A program made the position numbers and the translations under genes. This document shows positions 33,495 through 43,679 of a stretch of 64,000 nt of DNA, piece by piece (positions within the stretch are counted from its first letter, which is position 1; every line of letters starts with the position of its first letter). This DNA comes from Diphasiastrum complanatum (taxonomy: Eukaryota > Streptophyta > Lycopodiopsida > Lycopodiales > Lycopodiaceae), in NCBI GenBank assembly GCA_029204225.1, contig CM055101.1, positions 46,921,906 to 46,985,905 of the forward strand. Direction: 5' to 3'. The notes below the pieces were generated by a model. The model searched no databases and was not told the DNA's origin. It saw only the letters and a program-made list of their open reading frames with translations.

Positions 33495-35930
33495 ATGGCA
33501 ATGTTCCATTTGCATGTCGGTCTTCCGATGGAATGCACTCCAATTATTAAGAAAAATACGAAAGTTGTAGAGAATGCTACTGCAATAGTTAGAGAATTGA
33601 GAATGAATAATCATATGAATATATATTTGTGGGTGAATGGATCAATTTATCCTAATGATCCAGCTACCAATTTGCTTCCAGATTTTAAGTCCATGACTCA
33701 TCTTCTTCGATATGTATGTAAAGGAAATAGCGGATTACTTGGATATTGTCAAAGGTTGCATGATATTGGAATGCATAGCATATCTTGTCTTAATTAACAA
33801 TTACACTTTGGAACGTGCAACAATTGCAACGTGCAAATCAGCAATTGCTTCATTATGTGCAACACACTAGTGCTGAAAACAATGCACTCAAGAATGCTAT
33901 GTTAGAGTTGAATGCTACAGTCACTACTGTTCGGGGATCAAACCAAGAAATGTTAGAATCCATGGAAAAGTTGTGATCTGAGAGTTTAAAATCTGTTGTT
34001 GATATAAAAGTTATCAATTAGGCAATGTTTAAGAAGGAAAAAAAGAGAGTACCGATGAAGAATATTGATGACTTATCTACACATAACGACAATCAGAAAA
34101 AAAGAATTCGAACATTCAAGTATGTTGTCATATAAACTGTTTATTTGATTTGTATATGTCATTTAAGTTTGATTTGCACTTGATAACATGGATTATTTAT
34201 TTATTAAACATAATCTGAGTTTCATATGTTTGTTGCAGATCATGTTTGGTGGCAAAGAACTATTTAACAGATCGTTCATGCATTGGGTCATCTTTAAGTC
34301 ATGTTTTGCCAAGAAAGTCAACAAAGGAAATGATAAAAAATGCTCGGTTTGAAAAAAAAAAAATGAAATTGTAGAGACTGTTTTGATTAAGGTTAAATCA
34401 TACTTGGATGCAAATGCGATACAAGGTGCATGTGATGTATCTGGAATTAGCAAAAATGCTTATTCTGCTTTTTTTAGAATAGTTAAAGAAGCTCCATATC
34501 GGATAAGATTAGCAAGAAATTATTATAATGACGGAATGTTCAAAGTTGTTGGCCAACCACTTCATATAACTGAATTATACAAATCAGAATATGGTGAGCT
34601 CAATTACAACGATTGCAATAATTTTTTTCTTGATATTGAAAATGTTCTAAAATACATTATTCGATTCTATAAACTAGACGAACATCAAGTAAATGAAAAG
34701 ATCATTATTGTGATAAAATTGGATGAATCTAAAATCATCAATTAGTGTCAAAAGTTGGAACGAGTGAGTGTCACTTTGATGAACAAAATTTTAGATACAA
34801 ATGATTGAATGTTTAGTGTTCAATCGGAAAATCACATATGATGGTTGGCAGCATTTCAGGTATACATTTCAATTTTCATTTAGAATATTGTTATTAACAA
34901 TCCATACCTTGCCAGTTTTTATTGACATGTCATGCATTACTTGCTTCTCTACAGGTCTTGAAAGAGGACCATAAAATATTTTCATGGATATTTTCAAGAA
35001 CAAATTATGGCGAGATTATAAAGAGACATTTGGAGGGTGAGAAATTTACAGTCGAAAACCATGGAAGTTTTCAAATTCAGTGGCACCTTGCAGGGGATTT
35101 GAAAACATTAAAATGTATGTATAATGTCTCTCATGGGACAACATCAAAGCATCCATGTCTTTATTGCATAAAGGATTGCTACAATATGAATATCAAACGA
35201 TCAACAAACACTAGCTCAACATGAGAAGCTGAAGATCCAAATATGAAAAGTGTTCTTCCAATTCCATTAAAAAACTGTTCACATATGCACATTGCATGCT
35301 GAGGCTCGTATATTGAAAAACTTATTTACCTGCATATTCTACTAGCATGGAATCATAAATCAGAGTTTGTGGCTAAAGCAACAATTAGGAGGTTGAAAAT
35401 AGTTCTGTCAAATGCAGGACTCCATAAAGGGAATGTCACGATTGAAAAAAGTGACAGACTCTCCGGAAAAAAGAGAAACGTTCCTAATAAGCCATCAATT
35501 GGAGGTGCTAAAGCAAGAAGATTCTTATCCAATCACACATGCAAAGAATCAAGTGTCAGATACGAAATTTGGAGAGAAACTATTCAAGCCACACAAATAC
35601 TGGAAGGAAGTAATCGAGTGGAAAAGGGACAAGTGTGGACCAACTTAGACAAACTCATAGGTGTTATCAGGAAAGAAAACCTATCGTCAGAAGATATGAG
35701 GACTTTGCAAAATCATTACACCACATTTGTAAAATCTGTACATGATTGTTGGGGAAAAGACAATGTTACGCATTACATGGTGCTAATCTATATCATTATT
35801 TGGTACTTTTCTCATTCAGGCTTATATATTTTTCTACTGTTGTAACTAATCAAAACTATTGTTTGCAGCACATCCTTCTTCATCATACAGCTTATTTGAA
35901 CTATTTTGCTGCTAGCTGTTGCGTTTCCGA
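33495..35930 (+). pseudogene. DDE-transposase-like gene with introns (D...D, then PCLYC)
   Basis: Plus-strand exons. The N-terminal part (33495-33797) is unrecognised (MAMFHLHVGLPMECTPII). 33800-34115 encodes a coiled-coil-like stretch (QLLHYVQHTSAENNALKNAM) up to a GTATGT donor. From 34375: ETVLIKVKSYLDANAIQGAC and ARNYYNDGMFKVVG, then an Asp at 34722-34724 (VIKLDESKI). The next exon (34955-35225) has a second Asp at 35096-35098 (WHLAGDLKTLKCMYNVSHG) followed by KHPCLYC, then EKLIYLHILLAWN and, after an intron ending GTTTGCAG, HILLHHTAY. Asp, Asp and a CxxC in this order resemble a DDE-transposase-like family known to me from uncharacterised animal and plant proteins. Several stops are present (near 33976, 34014, 34372, 34743). 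A copia piece interrupts it at ~35905. Confidence 0.5.
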
Positions 35931-36300
35931 TCCATCCACCTAGCTCGGTCCCAGCTTTTGCATAACCCATTGATTTCTGACATGGTATCAAAGCCGACAT
36001 CCAAATAATCTACTGCTCATTATGGATTACTAGTATGAAGACAACGAACTAGCAAATGCACAACCAACAATATTCCGAAATCGTTCTCAATTTTAACGAT
36101 CACACTCAGCTAGAATAAACCAGTCTACTCTAATCGAAAGACTCGATGGAGGGAACTATCATCTCTGGAAGTTCAAGATGAAGGTGATGCTATTAGCCAA
36201 GAAACTATGGGACGTTGTTGATGGCACTGACACAAGGTGACGCAACTACTATCGCAAGGTGGAGACAGAAAAATGGCAAAGCTTTTGCCATGATCACTTT
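35905..36300 (+). pseudogene. Copia 5' fragment: LTR end, PBS, gag start
   Basis: TGGTATCAAAGCC at 35983-35995 is a one-mismatch PBS, with an LTR end (TTCTGACA) just before it. Downstream at ~36115 lies a copia Gag N-terminus (LIERLDGGNYHLWKFKMKVM, then LWDVVDGTDT). The fragment stops at ~36300. It separates the transposase-like gene from the Ulp1-like gene and is a later insertion. Confidence 0.75.
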
Positions 36301-36348
36301 CAATATAAAACAAATAATAAACAAATATTAAATGGACAACATTGAAAA

Positions 36349-37678
36349 ATGAGTACACCATTTCTTCTGGATGAGATTCTATCTGCTAGGTAATCTCCTC
36401 CCAAGTCTCCTCCTAAGCCCCCCCCTAAGTCTCTTCGTAAGTCTCTATCTGCTAGGCAATCTCCTCCCAAGTCTCCTCCTAAGTCTCTTTCTTCTCCTTC
36501 TAGAACTCCATTTTTATCTTCTCCTGCTAAATCTTCCTCTCTTAAAAAATCTCCTTCTCCTTCAAAATCTTTGTCTCCTCCTACCCCCGTAAATATTAGT
36601 TTCCCACCTCCTGTTCTAGGAAATGATTTAGATGATTTTGTAAATGTAAAGGTAGAATCAATTTTGACTGACAATTCTTTTTGTGGTTTATCTGTATTAC
36701 TTCCGTCACCCCATGCACTTGTCTTTGTAAATACTCCTCAATATGTACAGTATGACCAATTGTTGGACACATATCTTAAAGCTTTAGGTCCTAGATACAG
36801 TTTTAAGATGCTGAAGACCATTGGTCTTCCCCTTTCTAAATTAGATATAAGTGAATTAGAAAGTAGGGATAAAATACTAGGTGACAATGTAGGAGGTGGG
36901 GCAATTCAGTACTGGATGGAGTTTTTTCAAAATTCATTGTTTATAGATGTAGCATTGTTTCTCCTTCAATTTATGGCTGCATTTGATTTCTCTGATCTCA
37001 AAAGTCTGCACGATGATATGCTCCAAAACGTCAGACTGGGGACTCCAATTTTTGTGCTCCCATACATAACAAAGTAAGTGTATTTTTTTCATATTTTATT
37101 AAGTTGAATTTTTCATATGAATTTTGATTTCACATTTATTCTCATAAATTTATTGTTTTCTAATTGCAGTGATCATTGGAGCTTATATGTGTTATCCTTA
37201 TACGTTGATGAGGGTGTGTGTAATCCAGTTTGTTTAAAGATGAACTCTATTACACACACACACAAAATTGCCAAGAGCCATAGCCAGAAAATACTGGAAC
37301 TCTTTCCAGTACCAAATGCAATAGCATATACAAAGTTGAAAATTGTTGATGCAGAGGTAAAAATTTATTAATATCCGTTCGACGCACCCTTGTAGTTATT
37401 ATTTGGTTTCTTTTCAAATCGCGCACACTGATTTGATATTCAAACTATATTTTCTAGATATCGGTTCGACGCGCGCTTGGTTCCGTTGTAGATTTTATTA
37501 TAACATCCTACGTGTTGATTCGATATCTCATAATGTTAAAATTTTGATAGTGCAGTCCTCCCAGCAGATTGATTCTATCAGCTGTGGTTGGTGTACGGTA
37601 TGCAATGCCAAACACTTTTTCAATTGGCTTGCATTACATGATGGACTTTCTAATCTGGAAGATGTAATCTTCAATTAA
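36349..37678 (+). pseudogene. Ulp1/C48-type cysteine-protease-like gene with two introns
   Basis: Exon 1 (36349-37069) starts MSTPFLLDEILSAR, has a basic Ser/Pro/Lys repeat region (SPPK units, residues ~16-75) and then a globular part (LDISELESRDKILGDNVGGG, QYWMEFFQNSLFIDVALFLL). The intron 37070-37168 (GTAAGTG...TTGCAG) splices to NDHWSLYVLSLY, the His motif of C48 peptidases. Intron 2 (37356 to ~37555) leads to SSQQIDSISCGWC, the oxyanion Gln and catalytic Cys motif, ending NLEDVIFN. The position expected for the catalytic Asp reads Asn (CLKMNSI). A TAA at 36391 interrupts the SPPK repeat; the next copy of the same unit has CAA. Such proteases cleave SUMO from proteins and are carried by some plant Mutator-like and CACTA transposons. 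Confidence 0.7.
37370..37530. repeat. Two inverted-repeat units inside intron 2 of the Ulp1-like gene
   Basis: Motifs near TATCGGTTCGACGCGCGC (37370-37388 and 37457-37476) are each followed 40-60 bp later by an inverted version (37419-37440 and 37508-37528). The same unit type recurs at 47.3-48.06 kb. Confidence 0.6.
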
Positions 37679-37784
37679 TAACATTTGATTGTGTTTTTTT
37701 TTTTTTCATAATCAAATTCCTAATAACTAATCTTTGATTAATAACATTTAACTATGTTTATGTTTTTTTTCATTTTAAATGTCT

Positions 37785-38630
37785 GAAGGTCTCCCTAATG
37801 GAGATAATGCACTTCGGACAGGAGATCATAAAGCTTGTGATCGAAAATTCATATCTAGTTGTAGTGGCAGAGTGTTCTCCACCCAAGCTACTTCCAACTG
37901 GAGAAATGGATTTAGAGATACAGATAGTTGATATGATACAAAATTTGTCTCACTTGATGTGGATTAGACACATGTACAGAAATTTTTAATAGAAATATAT
38001 TTATAGTTTTTTATGGTTGTTCTTACTTGTTTGTTTTCATGTTATTAATTCAAGTTATGATTCATTCATCTTCAATTTCTACAGTTTTCTAGCATGTTTG
38101 TTTTTTATAGCCTTGGTCCGCCTTGTTTTTACCATGGTTTTTTTGGGATAAGTTCAGAGAGGATCTGATCGATCCTTTTGCCACAACCGACATTAGTTCA
38201 CTTAGATTTGTTGCAGCAAAGCTTTGATCAGACCATCATCTGAACATATCCAAACATGTCAAGACAAGGACAATACAGACCAAGGCAATGAAGACCAAAA
38301 ATACAACCGATATATATGAGACTTCAACAAGGGCAAGCATCGATTCGATATCTGATTGTAGTGGTCACTGGAGTTCAAGTGACCTCCCCAATGGAGATAA
38401 TGCATTTCTTGTAGAAGACAATGAATCTTGTTATCAAAAACTCATATTATCTAGTTGCAATTACATTGTGTTTTGCACCATGGAAATGGAGATCATAGAA
38501 ATAAAAGAGCCTCATAGAAAAAGTGGTTCATATATTTTTAAAAATGATGTGTACAAAAGATTCTATTACATAATACAAAATTCCGTAGTTCATAATCTAG
38601 GGATCTTCAATTTTGATGGATGTTCATAAT
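37785..38630 (+). repeat. Diverged duplication downstream of the Ulp1-like gene
   Basis: 37787-37875 and 38380-38465 share ATGGAGATAATGCA and the following ~70 bp in diverged form. Just before the second copy, 38339-38365 reads IDSISDCSGHWSS, similar to the IDSISCGW motif at 37570. This suggests a tandem partial copy of the protease gene end. No intact frame remains. Confidence 0.4.
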
Positions 38631-38639
38631 CTATGGATC

Positions 38640-39721
38640 TTCCTCGAGCTCAACCATTGCAAGAATGTTGTCATTTCTTTTCAATGTTATCTAAAGTTGC
38701 TCTTGAGAGTTTATACCAAAATCCTGATCAAGTGGCATCCAAACATTTTTGTATTTATTCCATCTTCTATAATACAGCAGCAAAGTGAGCATTTATTTTT
38801 CGATGTGATATCTAAATGTCATTGATGAGTAACATACTCTGCACTCAACTTGTTGATTTTGTTTTGTATCCCAGCCATCATCCAACAACTCGACAATTAT
38901 TTCAACACTCAAGTCCTTACGAATAAACATTGTTCTCGGTCTTTGAACATTGCATTTGAAAAAAAAATCAACAAAAATAGTAAAAGATAGATAACAACTT
39001 AATCTATTATTTTTTAATCCAGTGCTACATTTTAATATACTTTGAATATCAATATATAGCCTAGATCGAAAACTTTCTGAAATTGTTGCATCAGGAGAAA
39101 TCCATTCCTCACTCAAAAAATTTGATAAAGGATATGGCTCTTATCTACCAACTAAATCATTTTTATCAGAAAAATAGGTGTGATCATACAAGAAAACTCC
39201 TGACTCTAAAAGTGATTTTGAAGAACGACCTTTATATTGTAAAATACCAATATCCGAATGTATAACATTCATTATTCTTGCAATCAATTGAACTGTTTGC
39301 CATTCAACAAAATTTGATGGATACAAATCTGCAAATCCAACAAAAACATCACAAGAAAATTATAATTTAAAGAAAATGCTAACTCTAAAGAAATTAAATA
39401 TGAAAACTTACAGTTGCATTTTCTTCTCTTATTTGGATTCAAATCATGAATGTTGAGCTCATTGTGAAGATAATCATGCTGAACTAAAGCTTCCATGATA
39501 GATTGACCGACAGGAGATACTTTAAAATCTAGTATCCTGCCTTTCCAAGAGCTTCTATATATGTTATCTGATCTTTTTCTTTTTCGGAATGAGTCTTTTG
39601 CAAAGGGATCCATTGATATTTTCGATATATTCTTGGTATCCATTGATCTTCTGCATTTTTTTTCATTGAAAATACTGATTGCATCAATGGTTCCTCTTGG
39701 TCTCCGATTATGTGTACCCAT
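38640..39721 (-). pseudogene. Unrecognised TE-associated gene (multi-copy)
   Basis: Minus strand. Exon 1 starts at 39721 (MGTHNRRPRGTIDAISIFNE) and is basic, ending RKCN at a GTAAGT donor (~39412). The second exon (after GGATTTGCAG, ~39326) reads DLYPSNFVEWQTVQLIARIM. A TAA at 39141-39143 interrupts it, and the same frame continues NFLSEEWISPDATISESF. Later parts include QRPRTMFIRKDLSVEIIVEL. I recognise no family. Other pieces lie at 3445-3850 (3' part) and 48105-48350 (start and upstream), so the gene belongs to a repeated element. It sits opposite and downstream of the Ulp1-like and DDE-like genes, possibly in the same transposon. Confidence 0.5.
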
Positions 39722-40027
39722 TAGTCAAAAATACGAGTACGCAAGCTGAGAACGGAGAGAATGTAGAGATTGTGAGGTAAACCTAAGAATGACAATCCAA
39801 AATAAGAGATAGAATGAAGAAAATGAGAGGTATATCTATGAATGACAAGAAGTTCCTAAACTACAAGGACTAGTTAGCTACATTTTATGACTATTGACGT
39901 CAAATCAACCTCAAGTGTACAATGACGGGCAGCATATTCGGACATTAACTGTGGTCCAATCACAATTGTTTGTTCTGTCCGATGGGATATTTAAAAATCA
40001 CGGAAATTTGGTCAAAAAAGTTAAATA

Positions 40028-40167
40028 CAATTTTTGTCCGTCAACGATTGTTACAGTTTGTCACAAACGGACACCATTCATTGGGACACATAAGCGTTGA
40101 AAGCGTGCGAAGTCAAAAACAACATCTTGACAAAGGGCCCATTTTGAGTTCTAATATCCCCTAATGC
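40028..40167. repeat. Left inverted repeat flanking copia B2
   Basis: About 140 bp matching the reverse complement of 42262-42400. The inner ~62 bp differ at only about four positions, including GGGCCCATTTTGAGTTC and ATATCCCCTAAT. Similarity falls off outwards. The inner edge touches the RT part of the copia segment. Confidence 0.75.
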
Positions 40168-42261
40168 CTTGTCTTGTACTTGTTGATAGTTCCATCTTGA
40201 TTTGTCTTCACCTTGAAGATCCATTTGCATCCAATATCTTTCATGTCCTTAGGTAACTCCACCAATCTCCATGTTCCATTTTTCATAAGAGCTTGATACT
40301 CAAGATCCATTGCTTGGATCTACCCCTCTTTGTTCCTTGCTTCATCTACACATGTAGGTTCATCAAAAGAGGTTAGGAAAGCAAAGTGTGTATCTCCAAC
40401 AACTTGCTTACCTTTCTCATCGTATGTGAGCTTTGAAGACATTTGTCTTTCCCTTGATGTTCTCCTTTGCTTTTGACTTGATGAAGGTCGATCATCATCA
40501 CCATCTGAAGTAGGATCCTTTACATCAACATCAAGAATGTTAGATCCATCCACATCACCATGTAATGCTTGAAGATACTTTTGGTATGTTCCCCTCATAA
40601 AAAATGACATCTCTACCAATAATCACCTTATTAGTAGAAGGAATGTAAACCTCATAGGCTTTAGTCACCTCACTATATCCAACAAATATACATTTCCTTG
40701 AAGATGGATCCTCCTTGGTCCTATCATCAAGAGTTATATTGACATAGCATGTGCATCCAAAAGTTCTAAGAAAGTTGACACTCGGTCTCCTCTTGAATAG
40801 CATCTCAAAAGATGTCCTTCCATCCAAAATAGCACTCGGCCACCTATTGCACAAGAAATTAGCACACAACAAAGCTTGATCCCAAATGGTTTATTAAGGT
40901 TAGCACTTAACCTCATGGCTTTGGCACTTTCACATAAAGTCCTATTCTTCTTCTTGGCCTCTCCATTTTGTTGTGGGGTCCTTGGTGTTGTATACTCCCT
41001 CTTGATCCCATGCTCATCACAAAAGGCCTTGAACTTGGTAGATATGTACTCTCCACCATTGTCACTCCTTAAGAACTTGATCCTTTTGAAAAATAGGTTC
41101 TCCCTTGCATTCTTTATTTTACAAAGACATCATACACTTCATCCTTGTTCTTTAGTAGATAGATCCAACAAAATCTACTAAAATCATCAATGAAAGTTAC
41201 ATACATCTTAGCTCCACTATTGCTAACTACAGTAATTCCATGAATATCCAAATGTACAATTTGAAAAGGCTTTATAGATCTAGATGTAGATCTAGCATAC
41301 GGTAGTTTATGTGACTTTGACAAAGCACAAGACTCATAAACATGATTGATGGTACTTAAGGATTTTGGAAGACCAATCACAACTTGCTTCCTGGACGTTA
41401 CCTCTAATGACTTGAAGTTGAGGTGCCCCATCCTTTTATGCCAAACCTCTTAAATAGGTATTTTCTCACTTGCCACAAATCCAAATTGGTTAGCAATAAC
41501 ACAAGCATCTATTTTGAACAACTGCTCTTGCCTTTTAACTTCTGCAATCAAGACATCCTTCCTTTTGATCATTCAAGCATCTCCATCAAACTCAAATTTG
41601 AAACCTTTACTTAGTAATTGAATCACACTAAGTAAATTCCTGGTAATGGAAGGAATGAACAAAACATCCTTCAAATGAACATTCCTATTTGTAGAGACAG
41701 AAATAGGAGTTGTGCCAATCCCTTTGATTGCACACTCACCATCATTGGCCATGTAGATCACCTTCTTGTAATCTTCATATGCCAACAAAGTAGTGAAGTA
41801 CTCTTTGTGAAAAGTCAGTGTGAACTTGATCCACTAGGATCTCCATCATTAGCAAGCATACATGAAGACCTCACAAACCAACTTCATCATGAGTAAGATT
41901 CTTTTGCTTGTCACCTTGACCTCTCTTCTTCTTGTAGCACTCACTTGCAAAGTGTCCTTTGATGCCACAAAAGAAGCACTTGAGCTTTGACCTATCTTTC
42001 CTTTAGTCATTTGAAGAAGCCTCCCTATGATCTTGTCCTTTAGACAGGCTAACTTTTGTTTTTGCCCTTGATGAACATAACCTCCTCTCCAACTTGAGAT
42101 GTTGATGAAGATTTACCTCTTGCTTGAAGCCTATATTCTTCATTGATTAAGATATCTTGAAGATCAATCAAACTTGGCAAATTCTTGTGAATGTCAAGAC
42201 TTTGTACAATGTTAGCATGAGCATCCAACAATCCATTAAGAATAACTTGAACAAGATCTCC
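40168..42261 (-). pseudogene. Ty1/copia family B, copy B2: gag end to RT start
   Basis: Minus strand. Gag C-half (GLLDAHANIVQSLDIHKNLP, ~42.2 kb), an intact zinc knuckle (CFFCGIKGHFASEC, ~41.95 kb), protease remnants (FHKEYF, then GIGTTPISVSTNRN), GAG_pre-integrase region (~41.43 kb), integrase (HLDIHGITVVSNSG, FIDDFSRFCWIYLLKNKDEV, a RPSVNFLRTFGCTCYVN region at 40.8 kb), and the RT start (GCKWIFKVKTNQDGTI, ~40.2 kb). It ends abruptly inside RT at 40168 where the inverted repeat starts. Stops and shifts lie near 40870, 41100, 41440, 41570 and 41830. Same family as 13.3-14.4 kb. Confidence 0.85.
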
Positions 42262-42400
42262 TTCATTAGGGGATATTAGAACTCAAAATGGGCCCTTTGT
42301 CAAGATGCTTTTATTGACTTCGCACGCTTTCAACACTTAAGTGGCCCAATCAATGGTGTCCATCTGTGATGAACTGTAACAGTGGTTGATGGATGGAAAT
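42262..42400. repeat. Right inverted repeat flanking copia B2
   Basis: Begins ATTAGGGGATATTAG (from about 42267) and continues through GGGCCC and GTCAAGATGC; the reverse complement of 40028-40167. It adjoins copia gag at the codons for EGDLVQ. A similar start (ATATTAGGGTAAATTTGGGC, then TCAAAATGGGCC) abuts copia gag at 46905. Confidence 0.75.
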
Positions 42401-42480
42401 TGCTTTTGCCTTTTGGAGGCAGATTAACAGAGGATTTAGGAGAGTAGAGGAAATAAATCCAACAGGTTATTGTTGCAAGT

Positions 42481-42864
42481 GTGGAAGACATGCCTTTGGT
42501 TCTTCAAGATCAAATAAGGTATGCTAAGAGGGCCAAGAAAGCACTCCACATTAAAAAAATAAATGTGGCAAATGAACTTCTTAAGGAAGTTGGGAAATGC
42601 GCTTCTTCAATTGAAGCTTGGAATGCCTGGAAGTATGAAAATAAGTCCACTTCTAGGGTCCTAAACCTAAGAAGGAAAAAGGAAGAAAAAGGTTCTCATG
42701 CTTTTAATTTAAGATTCAAAGTCTTAAATGATGATCCAGCATGCATTGATGATATAAATAAAGTAGAGATTGTACAAGGAATGCTCAATGGATTGGTAGA
42801 TGATCATGCTAACTATGAAATATTTCAACTAGTTTTGCTATTTTGGTCATATTTGAATATTTGA
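42481..42864 (+). pseudogene. Copia B gag fragment
   Basis: Open frame (EDMPLVLQDQIRYAKRAKKA ... LLKEVGKCASSIEAWNAWK) aligning with the Gags at 46.5 kb and 52.1 kb. It lacks the Gag N-terminus and ends VLLFWSYLNI in non-homologous sequence. 42401-42480 shows nothing. Confidence 0.8.
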
Positions 42865-42949
42865 AAATTGAGGCCAATTTCATATTAGACTTAGAGTTTG
42901 ACTTCCAATATCAGTTAATCAAAGGTCGCTTAGATTAAGCTATCTCTGA

Positions 42950-43434
42950 AAAACTATAGAACACGAGTTTTAGAGATTCAAGTTTGAATTAGGATCTAGT
43001 TCTCATTAATGCAAGGTTTTTCATTATGGAGAGAAACCAAAGTTCAAAGTTAGGTTTGGACCTGTTATAAAAGGATGTAGCTCATGGGAAGAGAAGACAT
43101 TCTCTCTCTCTTATCTCATTCATGCTTATACATGGTTCTCTTTGGGTACTACTATCCATTGGTGCACTATATTGGTGATATCTTGCAACTTTGTGTGTAG
43201 AATGCTTATTTTATGCTATTTTCAGATCCACCGGTGTGAAATACAATAGCTTATTATTTTTGTATGAAAAGAAACTTCATCATGTCTTATGTTTGATGTT
43301 TTATTAGATTCTTAGTGAGTTTGCATCTCTTTCATTAAGTAGATGTTGATTTTTTCACATTGGCAAGATTGGTAGATTTGACCTATTTCTAACCCAAGAT
43401 CATTTTATGGAATTGGATCTTAATTGATCTGAAA
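42950..43434 (+). repeat. LTR-like block, partner of 18.15-18.61 kb
   Basis: Matches 18150-18590 (see there), with a TATAAAAGG near 43056. It stops exactly where the family E LTR begins at 43435, so that LTR inserted into or next to it. Confidence 0.55.
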
Positions 43435-43670
43435 TGTAGAACAACTGATCAGACAGATCTTGATTCTACTAACAAAGCACGCAATTTACTTAAAAAGGAT
43501 GAGAAACAAACAAACATGAACTCGAAACATTTTTATTCGTGATCAACCTCAAAGGATTCGCGAAATTTGTCTTGTAGTCAACTCAAAAGATTCACAAAAC
43601 AGTTTCTTGTAGAAGCTCGTGGCTTTCTTGTTGAAGCTCGAAATATTCACGAACGATCTACAAGATCAAA
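43435..43670 (+). repeat. 5' LTR fragment of copia E
   Basis: Starts TGTAGAACAACTGATC and matches the first ~225 bp of the LTR at 45084. It then joins directly to RT coding sequence at ~43680, so the rest of the LTR, PBS, gag, protease and integrase are deleted. TTCnnGAA palindromes lie at 43557-43564 and 43646-43653. Confidence 0.8.
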
Positions 43671-43679
43671 ACAGGTCCT

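Noticed and set aside
36300-36674. Minus-strand Asp/Gly-rich frame opposite the SPPK repeats
   Set aside because: It is the antisense shadow of the Ser/Pro/Lys repeat in the Ulp1-like gene, which has splice sites and motifs on the plus strand.
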